64,000 bases of DNA from Cognatiluteimonas telluris (GTDB taxonomy: Bacteria; Pseudomonadota; Gammaproteobacteria; Xanthomonadales; Xanthomonadaceae). Where the stretch lies: contig NZ_JAANOY010000003.1 of assembly GCF_011320095.1 (NCBI RefSeq), positions 1 to 64,000 on the forward strand, written 5' to 3'. Of this stretch, positions 9,364-19,244 are shown one piece after another (within the stretch, counting starts at the first letter, position 1; every line of letters starts with the position of its first letter). The position numbers and the translations under genes were made by a program. Under the pieces are notes generated by a model that had not been told where the DNA came from, searched no databases, and saw only the letters and a program-made list of their open reading frames with translations.

Positions 9364-11232
9364 ATGCTCGTTTACGGTCGATCGAAGTACATCATCGCGC
9401 TGCTGGTGTTGTTGTTGAGCACGCTGTATTCGCTGCCCAACCTCTATCCGCAGGATCCCTCGGTCCAGATCACGCCCAACCGTGGCGCCAAGGTCGACGC
9501 CGCCTTCCAGGCGCGCGTCGCCGACGCGCTCAAGGCGGCCGGCGTCACGCCGAAGAAGATCGAAATCCAGGGCGGCGGCGAACTGCTGGTGCGGCTGCCC
9601 ACGCCCGATGCGCAGATCCGCGCCTCGGACGTGCTGCGCGACGCGGTCGGCAGCAACTACGTGGTCGCGCTGAACCTCGCCTCGACGGTGCCTGGCTGGC
9701 TGCGCGCGGTGGGCGCAAGGCCGATGCTGCTGGGCCTGGACCTGCAGGGTGGCGTCCACTTCCTGATGCAGGTCGACCAGAAGGCCGCGCTGCAGAAGCG
9801 CTTCGAGTCCTACGCCGAAGACCTGCGCGTGCTGATGCGCGAGAACCGCGTCCGCTACGAGTCGGTCGAGCGCAAGCCCGATAACTCGATCGTGGTGACG
9901 CTGGCCCCGGGTGCGGCGATCGCCGATGCCCAAGCACTGGTCGCCAAGAACATGCCCACGCTGGGCACCGAGGTCGCCGGCAACAGCATCGTGGTGCGGG
10001 TGCCGCAGTCGGAGATCGACAAGATCACCACCGATGCGATCGAGCGCAACGTCGGTACCCTGCGCAACCGCATCAATGAGCTGGGCGTCGCCGAACCGGT
10101 GATCCAGCGCCAGGGCAACGACCGCGTGGTGGTCGAGCTGCCCGGCGTGCAGGACACCGCGCAGGCCAAGCGCATCCTCGGCGCCACCGCGACGCTGGAA
10201 TACCGCGGCGTGGTCGAAGGCAACGCCTACGACGCCGTGGCCAGCGGCAACATCCCGCCCGAAGCACGCGTGTATTACCGCAAGGAACTGGGCCCGGACG
10301 GCAAGCCGGTGCCGATCCTGCTCAACAAGCGCGTCATCGCCTCGGGTGAGCAGCTGGTCGACGCCAAGTCGGGCTACGACTCGCAGTCGGGCACCCCGAT
10401 GGTGTCGATCACGCTCAACGGCGTCGGCGGCCAGCGCATGTTCGACTACACCAGCCAGAACGTAGGCAAGCCGATGGCTGTGGTGTACATCGAGCGCATC
10501 CCCGAGGTGAAGAAGGTCAACGGCCAGGAGGTCAAGACCATCCGCACCAGCGAGCAGGTGATCAACGTCGCCACCATCCAGGGCGTCTTCAGCAAGCAGT
10601 TCCAGACCACCGGGCTGGAAAGCCCGAAGGAAGCCGCGGACCTGGCGCTGCTGCTGCGCGCCGGCGCGCTCGCCGCGCCCATGGACTTCGTCGAGGAGCG
10701 CATCGTCGGCCCCAGCCTGGGTGCGGAGAACATCCAGCGCGGCGTCGAGGCGGTGGGCTATTCGTTCCTGTTCGCGCTGGTGTTCTTCCTCATCTACTAC
10801 CGCATGTTCGGCATCATCACCTGCCTGGCGCTGCTGCTGAACCTGCTGGTCGTGCTGGCGATCCTGTCGTTCATGGGGGCGACGATGACCTTGCCGGGAC
10901 TTGCCGGCATCGCGCTGACGGTCGGCATGTCGGTCGACGCCAACGTGCTTATCAACGAACGCATACGCGAGGACCTTCGGCTTGGATTGCCGCCATTGAC
11001 GGCGATCTCGGAAGGCTACAAGCGCGCGACCGGCACCATCATGGACGCCAACATGACCACCATCCTGGCCGGCGTGGCGCTGTTCGCCTTCGGCACCGGG
11101 CCGGTCAAGGGCTTCGCGGTGACGCTGATCGTCGGCATCGTGACCTCGATGTACACGGCCGTCTCGGTCTCGCGCGGCATCGCCGCATTGATCTACGGCC
11201 GCCGGCGCAAGCTGCAGTCGATCGCGATCTAA
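9364..11232 (+). CDS. secD: Protein translocase subunit SecD
   Basis: SecD is the proton-driven RND-type partner of SecF and pulls exported proteins through the Sec channel. The 622-residue protein begins with a membrane helix and the typical SLPNLYPQDPSVQI motif. It has a large periplasmic P1 region (about 40-430) and a C-terminal bundle of five helices starting near YSFLFALVFFLIYYRMFG. The conserved GLAGIALTVGMSVDANVLI contains the Asp needed for proton coupling. A GTG at 9361 directly precedes the ATG at 9364; the ATG gives the standard N terminus MLVYGRSKY. Confidence 0.97.
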   Translation: MLVYGRSKYIIALLVLLLSTLYSLPNLYPQDPSVQITPNRGAKVDAAFQARVADALKAAGVTPKKIEIQGGGELLVRLPTPDAQIRASDVLRDAVGSNYVVALNLASTVPGWLRAVGARPMLLGLDLQGGVHFLMQVDQKAALQKRFESYAEDLRVLMRENRVRYESVERKPDNSIVVTLAPGAAIADAQALVAKNMPTLGTEVAGNSIVVRVPQSEIDKITTDAIERNVGTLRNRINELGVAEPVIQRQGNDRVVVELPGVQDTAQAKRILGATATLEYRGVVEGNAYDAVASGNIPPEARVYYRKELGPDGKPVPILLNKRVIASGEQLVDAKSGYDSQSGTPMVSITLNGVGGQRMFDYTSQNVGKPMAVVYIERIPEVKKVNGQEVKTIRTSEQVINVATIQGVFSKQFQTTGLESPKEAADLALLLRAGALAAPMDFVEERIVGPSLGAENIQRGVEAVGYSFLFALVFFLIYYRMFGIITCLALLLNLLVVLAILSFMGATMTLPGLAGIALTVGMSVDANVLINERIREDLRLGLPPLTAISEGYKRATGTIMDANMTTILAGVALFAFGTGPVKGFAVTLIVGIVTSMYTAVSVSRGIAALIYGRRRKLQSIAI

Positions 11233-11245
11233 GGGAACGCACACG

Positions 11246-12199
11246 ATGAAACCGTTCAACCTGTTCCCGTATGACAGCAACATCGACTTCATGCGGCTGC
11301 GCTACATCTCGATCGGCATCGCCACGGCGATCATGGTGATCGCGATTGGTGCGATGGCACTGAAGAGCTTCAACTTCGCACTGGATTTCACTGGCGGCAC
11401 CGTCACCGAGCTGAAGTTCGCCAAGGCCGCCGATGTCGACGCGATCCGCCAGCGGCTGGCCGCGGGCGGCTTCGAGAACGCGCAGGTGCAGCGCTTCGGC
11501 TCCAGCAGCGACCTGCTGGTGCGCCTGCAACCCAAGGGTTCGGCGACCGGCGGCACCGCGGCCAGCCGCACCGCCGAGGATGTGGTGCGTGCGGTGTCGA
11601 CGCCGGAGAATCCGGCCAAGGTGACCAAGAGCGACTTCGTCGGCCCGCAGGTCGGCAAGGAGCTGGCGCTCAACGGCGTGTATGCGCTGTTGTTCGTGCT
11701 GCTGGGGTTCCTGGTCTACATCTCGATGCGATTCGAGCTGAAGTTCGCGATCGCGGCGATCATCACCACCCTGCACGACGTGATCCTGGTCTGTGGCTGG
11801 TTCGCGGTCAGCCGGCACGAGTTCGACCTGACCGTGCTGGCCGGAGTGCTGGCGGTGATGGGCTTCTCGATCAACGACACCATCGTGGTGTTCGACCGCG
11901 TCCGCGAGAACTTCCGCGGCATGCGCGTGGCGCCGATCGAGATCATGAACAAGTCGGTCAACCAGACTCTGTCGCGCACGATCATCACCTCGTTCGTGGC
12001 GTTCCTGAGCATGCTGGCGCTGTACCTGTTCGGCGGCGCCTCGCTGCGCGGCCTGGCCGAAGCGCAGATCATCGGCGTGCTGATCGGCACCCTGTCATCG
12101 ATCTTCGTCGCCTGCCCGCTGCTGCTGCTGATGCACGTCACCAAGCAGGACCTGATGCCGAAGGCGAAGGACGAGGCGGCGCTGGCAAGGCGCCCCTGA
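11246..12199 (+). CDS. secF: Protein translocase subunit SecF
   Basis: This 317-residue partner of SecD begins 13 bases after secD. It has an N-terminal helix (about 27-46), the FALDFTGGT motif, a periplasmic domain (about 50-135) and five C-terminal helices with GVLAVMGFSINDTIVVFDRVREN, the conserved proton-relay region. A strong terminator follows 14 bases after the stop. Confidence 0.97.
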   Translation: MKPFNLFPYDSNIDFMRLRYISIGIATAIMVIAIGAMALKSFNFALDFTGGTVTELKFAKAADVDAIRQRLAAGGFENAQVQRFGSSSDLLVRLQPKGSATGGTAASRTAEDVVRAVSTPENPAKVTKSDFVGPQVGKELALNGVYALLFVLLGFLVYISMRFELKFAIAAIITTLHDVILVCGWFAVSRHEFDLTVLAGVLAVMGFSINDTIVVFDRVRENFRGMRVAPIEIMNKSVNQTLSRTIITSFVAFLSMLALYLFGGASLRGLAEAQIIGVLIGTLSSIFVACPLLLLMHVTKQDLMPKAKDEAALARRP

Positions 12200-12213
12200 G
12201 ATCCGCGAAAAGC

Positions 12214-12244
12214 AAAAGGCCACGCATCGCGTGGCCTTTTTTTT
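12214..12244 (+). terminator. Rho-independent terminator of the yajC-secDF operon
   Basis: An 11-bp perfect stem (12214-12224 with 12230-12240, AAAAGGCCACG) and a 5-base loop are followed by a run of eight T residues at 12237-12244. It would also work in part on the minus strand because of the four leading A residues, and the minus-strand suhB gene ends 118 bases beyond it. Confidence 0.95.
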
Positions 12245-12251
12245 GCCCGCT

Positions 12252-12350
12252 TGGAGAAGCGGCTTCAGCCGCGAGCTCTTGCAGCTCCGTGGCAAGAGCC
12301 CGGGAGCTCGCGGCTGAAGCCGCTCCTACGAAAAAAGCCGCTCCTGCGAA
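12252..12350. repeat. REP-like family A cluster, inverted pair plus fragment
   Basis: A forward copy is at about 12252-12276 (GCGGCTTCAGCCGCGAGC). An inverted copy is at about 12303-12329 (GAGCTCGCGGCTGAAGCCGC), and a short third fragment AGCCGCTCCTGCGA lies at about 12336-12349. The forward and inverted copies can pair into one long hairpin. The cluster fills the gap between the secF terminator and the convergent suhB gene. Confidence 0.85.
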
Positions 12351-12361
12351 ACAGGCCGGCG

Positions 12362-13192
12362 TCAGGCGAAGCTTGCGGCGTAGCCCGAACCCACGATGGT
12401 CTTCTGCAGCGGCTCGACCAACTTCAGGCCGCCGGCGATGACCTGGTTGCCGGCGGTCGGGGTGACATCCATGCGGCCCAGCGAGGCGCCGCGATAGTCA
12501 CAGACACGGCCACCGGCTTCGCGCACCAGCAGCACGCCCGCGGCGATGTCCCAAGGCTGCAGGCCGGCTTCGAAATAGCCGTCCGCGCGTCCACAGGCGA
12601 CCCAGGCCAGGTCCAGCGCGGCCGAACCGGTGCGGCGGATGTCCTCGGCGTCGCGCAACAACTCGCGCACGCATTCGAGCTGGGATCCCGCGCGGGCGCG
12701 TTCGCGCGGCGGGAAACCGGTGATCAGCATCGCGCCGGACAATTCCCTGCGCTCGCTCACGCGCACGCGCTTCTCGTTGAGCACCGTGCCCGAACCCTTG
12801 CTGGCGGTGAACAGTTCATTGCGCAGCGGATCGAACACGACGCCGTGCTGCGGCTCGCCGTTCTCCACCAGTGCGATCGACACGCACCAGTGCGGGATGC
12901 CGTGCAGGTAGTTGCTGGTGCCGTCCAGCGGATCGATGACCCAGGTGAAGCGGCCGCCGTCGCGCACGCCCTTGAGCTTGCCGCCTTCCTCGCCGAGGAT
13001 CGCGTAGTCGGGGTTGGCGCGCTTGAGTTCCTTGATGATCTCGGCCTCGGCGAGGCGGTCGACCTCGCTGGCGTAGTCGAAGCGGTCCTTCTCGACCACG
13101 TCGATCGCATCGAGCCGGTTCATGTGCCGCAGCAGGATGTTGCCGCCGGCGCGGGCCGCCTTGACCATGACATTGACGGCAGGCTTCTGCAT
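12362..13192 (-). CDS. suhB: Inositol monophosphatase family protein SuhB
   Basis: This 276-residue magnesium-dependent phosphatase has the motifs GEEGG (near residue 70), [17 protein letters not shown] (metal binding) and [15 protein letters not shown] (C-terminal metal Asp). In Escherichia coli SuhB also acts in rRNA transcription antitermination complexes, and the same may hold here. The start at 13192 ([17 protein letters not shown]) matches the family; the frame extends far upstream only as an antisense shadow of trmJ. It is divergent from trmJ, an arrangement also found in E. coli. Confidence 0.95.
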   Translation of the reverse strand: MQKPAVNVMVKAARAGGNILLRHMNRLDAIDVVEKDRFDYASEVDRLAEAEIIKELKRANPDYAILGEEGGKLKGVRDGGRFTWVIDPLDGTSNYLHGIPHWCVSIALVENGEPQHGVVFDPLRNELFTASKGSGTVLNEKRVRVSERRELSGAMLITGFPPRERARAGSQLECVRELLRDAEDIRRTGSAALDLAWVACGRADGYFEAGLQPWDIAAGVLLVREAGGRVCDYRGASLGRMDVTPTAGNQVIAGGLKLVEPLQKTIVGSGYAASFA

Positions 13193-13279
13193 GACGCGAC
13201 GGACTCCGGGCGTTGGGTTTCTGGGCGATGGAAAGAGCAGGCCGGCCCGAAGCCGGGCGCGGAGTTTACCATTGCCGCC

Positions 13280-14113
13280 ATGAGCGACCTTTCCCCGGCG
13301 CCGCCATGGGCGCCCACGCCCTTCGCGCGCCTTCGCATCGTGCTGGTGGGCACCCAGCATCCAGGCAACATCGGTTCGGCCGCACGGGCGATGAAGACGA
13401 TGGGGCTGGCGCGCCTGGTGCTGGTCGACCCGTCGCGCTTCCCGCACGCGGAAGCCGACGCGCTCGCGGCCGGTGCCGACGACGTGCTCGCCGCGGCGCA
13501 GGTCTGCGACACCCTGGCCGAAGCGCTGGCGGACTGCCACCTGGCATTGGGCTGCACCGCGCGCAGCCGGCGCGTGCAGCTCACCGAGCAGCCGCCGCGC
13601 GAGGCCGCGACGCGCGCGCTCGGCGCGGCGAGGGCCGGGTCCGAGGTCGCGCTGGTCTTCGGCCGTGAGCGCACCGGGTTGACCAACGACGAGCTGCAGC
13701 TGTGCCACGGCGCGGTGCACATCCCGGCCAACCCCGACTACGGCTCGCTGAACCTGGCCGCCGCCGTCCAGGTGCTGGCGTACGAGTTGCGGATGGCGCT
13801 GCTCGGCAGCCAGTCCGGGCAGGCCACGTCGCGGGACGAGCCGGCGGCGGCGCATGCCGAGCTTGAGGGCCTCTTCGCGCAGCTGGGCCAGGCCCTGGAC
13901 GAGATCGACTTCCACAAGGGCCGGGCGCCGGAGTCGGCGATGCGCAAGCTGCGCCGGCTGTTCCTGCGCGCGCAACTGGACACCCGCGAAGTGCGCCTGC
14001 TGCGCGGCATCCTTGCCGATGTCCAGCGCATGGCGCGGCTGGCTGGGCAGGCCCAGGCCCGCGACGCAAGCGCAGCCTCCGGGGCGCTGTCCGAAGACCC
14101 GCGGATCGGCTAG
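13280..14113 (+). CDS. trmJ: tRNA (cytidine/uridine-2'-O-)-methyltransferase TrmJ
   Basis: This SPOUT-class enzyme methylates the 2'-hydroxyl of position 32 in tRNA. The 277-residue protein shows the SPOUT motifs in order: [20 protein letters not shown] (about 20-39), [14 protein letters not shown] and [18 protein letters not shown] (the knot that binds SAM). A C-terminal helical extension includes [13 protein letters not shown], typical of TrmJ. The ATG at 13280 is the sensible start; the open frame upstream lies antisense to suhB. The divergent pairing with suhB supports the call. Confidence 0.95.
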   Translation: MSDLSPAPPWAPTPFARLRIVLVGTQHPGNIGSAARAMKTMGLARLVLVDPSRFPHAEADALAAGADDVLAAAQVCDTLAEALADCHLALGCTARSRRVQLTEQPPREAATRALGAARAGSEVALVFGRERTGLTNDELQLCHGAVHIPANPDYGSLNLAAAVQVLAYELRMALLGSQSGQATSRDEPAAAHAELEGLFAQLGQALDEIDFHKGRAPESAMRKLRRLFLRAQLDTREVRLLRGILADVQRMARLAGQAQARDASAASGALSEDPRIG

Positions 14114-14147
14114 GCTCGCCGCTGCCTTGCACGCGAGCGGGACTTCC

Positions 14148-15071
14148 TTGCGCCATATACGGATACGCCTCCTGGCCTGCCTGTTCGGCCTGGCCGTCAG
14201 TGCGCTGGCGCCGGCGTTTGCCGCTGGGGATCCGCATGTCCTGGTCCTGGGCTGCGTGAGCGACGACCCCAAGGCCGATTACGCCCAACTCAAGCCCCTG
14301 CTGGACTACGTGGTGCCGCGCATGGCCGATGTCGGCATCCGCGAGGGCCGCTTGTTGATGGCGCGCGACATGCAGCAGATGGGCAGTTACCTGCGCAGGG
14401 GGCGCGTCGACTGGGTCACCGGAAGCGTAGGCGCGGGTCTCCAGTTGCAGACGCGCGCCGACGCGACTCCATTGCTGGCCAGCGAGCGCAATGGCCGCGC
14501 CCGCGACCATACGGTGTTCTTCGTGCGCCGCGACAGCGGCCTCGCCGGCCTGCGCAACCTGCGCGGGCACAGCATCGCGTTCACCGACGCTCGCACGACC
14601 GGCTCGTACTTCGTCCCGGCGATGCAACTGCTCGATCGCGGCATGTCGCTGCAACGGCTGCTGTCGCCGATGGACCGCCCGGACGGGCGTTCGGTCGGTT
14701 TCGTGCTGGGTGGATCCGACCTCAACATCGCGACCTGGGTCAGCCGCGGACTGGTCGATGCCGGTGCGATGGGACAGGCGGACTTCGACAATCCACTGCT
14801 CACGCCGACCAGCCTGCGGCGCACGCTCAAGGTGATGGAAACCAGCCCGGATTATCCGTTGGCGATCGAAGTCACCCGCCCGGACCTGGACCCCAGGGTG
14901 CGGGATCGCCTGCGCGAAGTGCTGCTGGCCGCGTCGCTGGATCCTGATGCGCGCGAGGCCTTGCTGCAATTCGCCGGCACGACGCGCTTCCTCGTGATCG
15001 ACCCGCCGACTGCCGTGGAGTTGGCCCGTCTGCGCGCGGGCATCGACCGCGTGCGCGCGGAGGTCGAGTGA
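14148..15071 (+). CDS. Periplasmic PhnD-like substrate-binding protein (orphan)
   Basis: This 307-residue protein has a signal peptide ([21 protein letters not shown]) and the type II periplasmic binding fold of the phosphate/phosphite/phosphonate binding (PhnD) family. Family marks include [11 protein letters not shown] near residue 45, the DWVTGSVG strand, [20 protein letters not shown] (about 136-155) and [11 protein letters not shown]. No ABC ATPase or permease is nearby. Its stop overlaps the GTG of a membrane GGDEF-EAL protein, so it probably serves as the ligand sensor for that protein rather than for uptake. The start is uncertain: in-frame TTG codons at 14148 and 14127 are the only options before the signal peptide, and 14148 has GAGCGGGA upstream. 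Confidence 0.78.
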   Translation: MRHIRIRLLACLFGLAVSALAPAFAAGDPHVLVLGCVSDDPKADYAQLKPLLDYVVPRMADVGIREGRLLMARDMQQMGSYLRRGRVDWVTGSVGAGLQLQTRADATPLLASERNGRARDHTVFFVRRDSGLAGLRNLRGHSIAFTDARTTGSYFVPAMQLLDRGMSLQRLLSPMDRPDGRSVGFVLGGSDLNIATWVSRGLVDAGAMGQADFDNPLLTPTSLRRTLKVMETSPDYPLAIEVTRPDLDPRVRDRLREVLLAASLDPDAREALLQFAGTTRFLVIDPPTAVELARLRAGIDRVRAEVE

Positions 15072-17209
15072 AGTTGACGCGCCAGCTCCAGGGCCTGCAC
15101 GCCCGCTTCCTGATCCTCGTCGTGGCAACGCTGGTGCTGATGCTGGCGGTGGTCGGGGTGATGCTGCAGCGCCAGTCGGGCGTGCAGCAGGAGATGGTCG
15201 GCGTCAGTCGCGCCTCGATGCGCACGCTGGTCAGCAACCGGCTGCGCCTGCATGGGGAAGCGGCGGTCGTGCAGCTGGCCGATGCGCTGACCAACCCGCT
15301 TTACTACCTGGACCTGGATGCGATCGGCGCGATCACCCGCAACGCCAGCCGCCAGCCGGACGTCGCCTACGTGATCGTCTACGACACACGGGGCGACATC
15401 ATCCAGGAGGGCAGCGGCGCGGTGGCTGCCTACAGCGAGTCGATGCACGATCCGCTCGCGTACGAAGCATTGCAGGCACCGGGGCTGCACGTGCAATGGA
15501 CCGACCGGGTGCTTGATATTTCCAACCCGATCCAGGTCGGTGATGCACGACTGGGTGGCGTGCGGGTCGGCTACTCGCTGGCATCGATGCGTAGCGACGA
15601 GTCGCGCGCGACCCAGTCGCTGGCCGCGCGGCTGCGCGAGATTGGCGCCAACGACCTGCTCTGGGTGGCGGCGTTGCTGGCGATGCTGGTGGCCCTGGGC
15701 GGGCTGGCGAGCCTGGTGTTGCAGCGTGCGCTGGTGCGTCCAATCCGGCAGCTGGCCGCGGTGGCGCACGAATTCGAGAGCGGCAATTACGGCGCCGTGG
15801 TCCCCGAAAGCAAGCGGCAGGACGAGATCGGTGAACTGGTGCGTGCCTTCGGGCGCATGGGTACCAGCGTGGCGCGGCACGACCGCGACATCCGGCGCAT
15901 GGCTTACACCGATGCCCTCACAGGGCTGGCCAACCGGCTCGCGTTCCGCGAAAGCCTCGACCAGCGGCTGCTGCAGTTGCGCGGGGTGGGACGGCAGCTG
16001 GCACTGCTGTTCGCCGACATCGACGATTTCAAGCGCATCAACGACACCCTCGGACACGATGTCGGCGACGAAGTCCTGTTGCGCTTCGCCAACCGCATCC
16101 GCACGGCGGTCGAGCGCTACGGCAGCAACCACGCGCTGCTGGCGCGCTTCGGCGGGGATGAATTCGTCATCCTGCTGGAGGCAGGCGACGGACCCGGGGG
16201 CGACGCACGGACGCTGGCCAGCGCACTGGCCGAAACGCTGGTGGAGGAGCTGGCGCGGCCGATCCTGGTGCAGGACCGGCAGGTGTTCCTGGGCACATCG
16301 ATCGGCATCACCTTGTTCCCGGATGACGCCACTGGCTCGACGATGCTGATGAAGAACGGCGACATCGCGATGTACCAGGCCAAGGTCGCCGGCAAGAGCT
16401 GCTACCGCTTCTACAGCCGCGCGATGGACCAGGCGGTCGAGCGCCGGGTACGGATGGAGCAGGACCTGCGCGGCGCGTGGGAGCGTGGCGAACTGAGCGT
16501 GGCCTACCAGCCGATCCTGCGACTGGAGGACCGCAAGCTCGTCGGGGCCGAAGCGCTGCTGCGCTGGCAGCATCCCCAGCAGGGGTTGATCGCACCCTCG
16601 GTGTTCATCGATGTCGCCGAACAGACTGGCCTGATCGAAACCATCGGTCCTCAGGTGCTCAGCGCCGCCTGCCGCGATGCGATGCGCTGGCGCAACGAAT
16701 TCAGCAAGGGCGAGGGGCTGTTCGTCTCGGTCAACGTGTCTCCGCGCCAGTTGCGTACCGGTGCCTTGCCCGACCAGGTCGCCAGCATCCTGCGCGCGAC
16801 CGGCCTGGCCGCGCCGAACCTGCACCTGGAGCTGACCGAAACCGCGGTGATCGGCGATGAGCTGCTGGCCAGCACCTTGCTTGCGCGGTTGCGTGCCACG
16901 GGCGTCAAGGTGTGGCTGGACGATTTCGGCACCGGGTTCTCCGGGCTGAGCCATTTGCGCCGCGTTCCGATCGACGGGGTCAAGATCGACAGGAGTTTCG
17001 TTGCCGACGTGTTGCGGGACCCGGACGACCTGGCACTCACGACGGCCATCATCGCGATGGCGCATTCGCTCGGGATCACGGTGGTTGCCGAAGGTGTCGA
17101 GCAGGAAGGCCAATTCAACATCCTGCGCGATCGCGGCTGCGACCTGGCGCAGGGCTTCCTCATGGGCAAGCCGCTGACCATGCAGGAATTCACCAGGCTG
17201 CTGGCCTAG
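15068..17209 (+). CDS. Membrane GGDEF-EAL cyclic-di-GMP enzyme with HAMP and periplasmic sensor region
   Basis: The 713-residue protein has TM1 (about 14-34), a periplasmic region (about 35-195), TM2 (about 198-222), HAMP (about 223-275), GGDEF (about 280-445) and EAL (about 460-713). The cyclase motif is intact (RFGGDEF, 362-366), but the RxxD product-inhibition site five residues before it is missing (SNHA there). The phosphodiesterase motifs are intact: EAL at 495-497, DDFGTG at 618-623 and the EGVEQEGQ loop. Both activities are therefore possible. The GTG start overlaps the stop of the PhnD-like binding protein gene (GTGA), implying translational coupling. The layout recalls the NspS-MbaA pair of Vibrio cholerae, in which a binding protein controls a GGDEF-EAL partner. 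Confidence 0.93.
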   Translation: MKLTRQLQGLHARFLILVVATLVLMLAVVGVMLQRQSGVQQEMVGVSRASMRTLVSNRLRLHGEAAVVQLADALTNPLYYLDLDAIGAITRNASRQPDVAYVIVYDTRGDIIQEGSGAVAAYSESMHDPLAYEALQAPGLHVQWTDRVLDISNPIQVGDARLGGVRVGYSLASMRSDESRATQSLAARLREIGANDLLWVAALLAMLVALGGLASLVLQRALVRPIRQLAAVAHEFESGNYGAVVPESKRQDEIGELVRAFGRMGTSVARHDRDIRRMAYTDALTGLANRLAFRESLDQRLLQLRGVGRQLALLFADIDDFKRINDTLGHDVGDEVLLRFANRIRTAVERYGSNHALLARFGGDEFVILLEAGDGPGGDARTLASALAETLVEELARPILVQDRQVFLGTSIGITLFPDDATGSTMLMKNGDIAMYQAKVAGKSCYRFYSRAMDQAVERRVRMEQDLRGAWERGELSVAYQPILRLEDRKLVGAEALLRWQHPQQGLIAPSVFIDVAEQTGLIETIGPQVLSAACRDAMRWRNEFSKGEGLFVSVNVSPRQLRTGALPDQVASILRATGLAAPNLHLELTETAVIGDELLASTLLARLRATGVKVWLDDFGTGFSGLSHLRRVPIDGVKIDRSFVADVLRDPDDLALTTAIIAMAHSLGITVVAEGVEQEGQFNILRDRGCDLAQGFLMGKPLTMQEFTRLLA

Positions 17210-17308
17210 CGCGCTGGCAGCAGCAGTCAGGATGCAAGCCGTTCGACCACGCGGGCGGCGCGGAACCGTGGCTGCGGGACGCTGCGGGGCAAGGGTCGCC
17301 GCGGAAGG

Positions 17309-17956
17309 CTACGAAAACACCGTCGCGAACCAGCGCATCGTGACCGCGGCCAGGTTGCCGGACAGCACGCCGAAGACCACGATCGCGGTGCTGCCGGCGA
17401 TCCACCCAGCCAGCACCAGCACGCCGTCGCGTTCCAGCAATGCCAGCGCGAAGACCAGCAGCAGCGCACCGAACAGGTAGTTGGTCAACGGGATCGGCAG
17501 CGACAGCAGCAGGCCGAGCAGCAGCAGCACCAACCCGGTGAGCATCGTGGCCGCGCGTGTATCGATCAGTTGCGGCAGTCGTGGCCGCAACAGCGATTCG
17601 ATCCGTGCCAGCCATGGCGAGAGCAGGCGGTCGAACCGTGCCAGTACCCGCCGGTGCGGGCCACGGCGCGAGACGAATTTCGGTAGCCAGGGCCGGTGCA
17701 GGCCCGCCAGCAGCTGGATGCCGATCAGCATCACCAGCGGGCCGCTGACCGCGCCACCGACCGGCACCGGGATGAAGGCCGGCAGGGTGGCGATGAACAG
17801 CAGCATCCCGAATGCGCGCCGGTCCAGCCCGGACAGCAGGCTCTGCAGGCTCAGGATCTCATCGGGATCGCCGGATGCGAATCCGTCCAGCAGCGCGCGC
17901 ACGCCCGGTTCGCGCGCGGGGGGCGCGTGCTCAGCCACCGCTGCCGTGGTCGGCAT
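17309..17956 (-). CDS. ExoD family membrane protein
   Basis: This 215-residue protein matches the ExoD family, first linked to exopolysaccharide synthesis in rhizobia. The N-terminal LLSGLDRRAFGMLLFIATLPAFIPVPVGGAVSGP stretch, split by its membrane segment, is characteristic. Several hydrophobic helices follow (about 48-65, 70-85, 140-165 and 165-185) with a C-terminal pair. The biochemical role is unknown. The ATG at 17956 lies inside the last 26 bases of the CNNM gene, so the two are probably translated together. Confidence 0.85.
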   Translation of the reverse strand: MPTTAAVAEHAPPAREPGVRALLDGFASGDPDEILSLQSLLSGLDRRAFGMLLFIATLPAFIPVPVGGAVSGPLVMLIGIQLLAGLHRPWLPKFVSRRGPHRRVLARFDRLLSPWLARIESLLRPRLPQLIDTRAATMLTGLVLLLLGLLLSLPIPLTNYLFGALLLVFALALLERDGVLVLAGWIAGSTAIVVFGVLSGNLAAVTMRWFATVFS

Positions 17957-19244
17957 CGGCCGCGATCACGCGCTGCAGCAGCAGCTTGTCGATGCGCGGA
18001 CCGTCGAGGTCGACCACTTCGATGCGCCAGCCGTCCCAATCGAAGTGCTCGGCGGCATGCGGGATGCGCCCGAAGTGCGCGATCACCATGCCGGCGGCGG
18101 TGTGGTAGTCGTAATCGTCCTCGCCCGGCAACGCCCGGCCACCGAGCAGGTCGCGCAGGTCGTCGACCGGGAGCGAACCGTCGACCAGCAGCGAACCGTC
18201 CTCGCGCTCGACCACGAGCGCCTCGGCATCGGCGCTCTCGCCGGACTGCATGCGCCCGAGCACGGCGCCCATCAGGTCATTGAGCGTGACCATGCCGGTG
18301 ACGTCGCCGTATTCGTCGACCACCAGCGCCAGCGACTGCTGCTCCTCGCGGAAGATCTCCAGCAGCTTCAGCGCGTGCGTGGACTCGGACACGAAGACCG
18401 CCTGCTTGAGGCTGGAAAACAGCTGCGGCTGGGTCTGGTCTAGGCGGTCGAGCAGGGTCTTGACCTCGAGCACGCCGAGCACGTCGGAGTCGCTGTCGCG
18501 ATACACCGGATAGCGCGAGTACGGCGTCTGGCGCATCGTCGCGAGGTTTTCCTCCAGGCTTGCGCCGGCGTCGAGCCAGGCGATGCGCGTGCGCGGGGTC
18601 ATCATGCTGTCGGCGGTCCGGTCGCCCAGGCGCATGACCCGGTGCATCATGTTGCGCTCGTCCGAATCGATCACGCCCTGCTCGTGGCTTTCGCTCACCA
18701 GCATGCGGATTTCCTCTTCGGTGATGGTCGAATCCCCGCCCTTGTCCAGGCCCAGCAGCCGCATCACGCTGCGGGTGCAGAACGACAGCGCCAGCACCAC
18801 CGGCTTGGCCGCCTTGGCGAAGAAATCCATCGGGTAGGCGACCGCGGTGGCGATCTGCTCGGGCCGCAGCGTGCCGATGCGCTTGGGCACCAGTTCGCCG
18901 ACCAGCCCGAACAGGAACAGCATCACCAGGAAGCCGGCGGCGAAGCCGATCTGGCCGGCATAGGGCGCCAGCAGCGGCACCTGCTTCAGCGGCTCGGCGA
19001 TCTTCTCGCCCATCGATTCGCCGCCGAAGTAGCCGATCAGCAGGCTCAGCAGGCTGATCCACAACTGCACCGCGGACAGGAAGCTTTCGGGATGCTCGGC
19101 CAGGTGCAGCGCCTTGCGCGCGGCGCGGCTGGTTTCGGCCAGGTGCTTGAGCCGACTCTTGCGCGAAGTCAGCACCGCCATCTCCGACATCGCGAAGAAG
19201 GCGTTGCACAGGATCAGGACCAGGACGATCAGCAGCTGGAGCAC
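17931..19244 (-). CDS. CNNM/CorC-HlyC family transporter
   Basis: The 437-residue inner-membrane protein has an N-terminal CNNM (DUF21) domain (about 1-190) beginning LQLLIVLVLILCNAFFAMSE. A CBS-domain pair follows (about 205-330, from MTPRTRIAWLD to LVVDEYGDVTGMVTLNDLM), then a C-terminal CorC_HlyC domain (about 345-430). Members export magnesium or confer resistance to divalent cations. The GTG at 19244 with GGAG ten bases upstream is chosen, because it places the first membrane helix at the N terminus; the frame upstream is low-complexity. Confidence 0.9.
   Translation of the reverse strand: MLQLLIVLVLILCNAFFAMSEMAVLTSRKSRLKHLAETSRAARKALHLAEHPESFLSAVQLWISLLSLLIGYFGGESMGEKIAEPLKQVPLLAPYAGQIGFAAGFLVMLFLFGLVGELVPKRIGTLRPEQIATAVAYPMDFFAKAAKPVVLALSFCTRSVMRLLGLDKGGDSTITEEEIRMLVSESHEQGVIDSDERNMMHRVMRLGDRTADSMMTPRTRIAWLDAGASLEENLATMRQTPYSRYPVYRDSDSDVLGVLEVKTLLDRLDQTQPQLFSSLKQAVFVSESTHALKLLEIFREEQQSLALVVDEYGDVTGMVTLNDLMGAVLGRMQSGESADAEALVVEREDGSLLVDGSLPVDDLRDLLGGRALPGEDDYDYHTAAGMVIAHFGRIPHAAEHFDWDGWRIEVVDLDGPRIDKLLLQRVIAADADHGSGG

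Noticed and set aside
12251-13279. Long N-terminal extension of the TrmJ frame
   Set aside because: This part is antisense to suhB and passes through REP elements; TrmJ family length fits the ATG at 13280.
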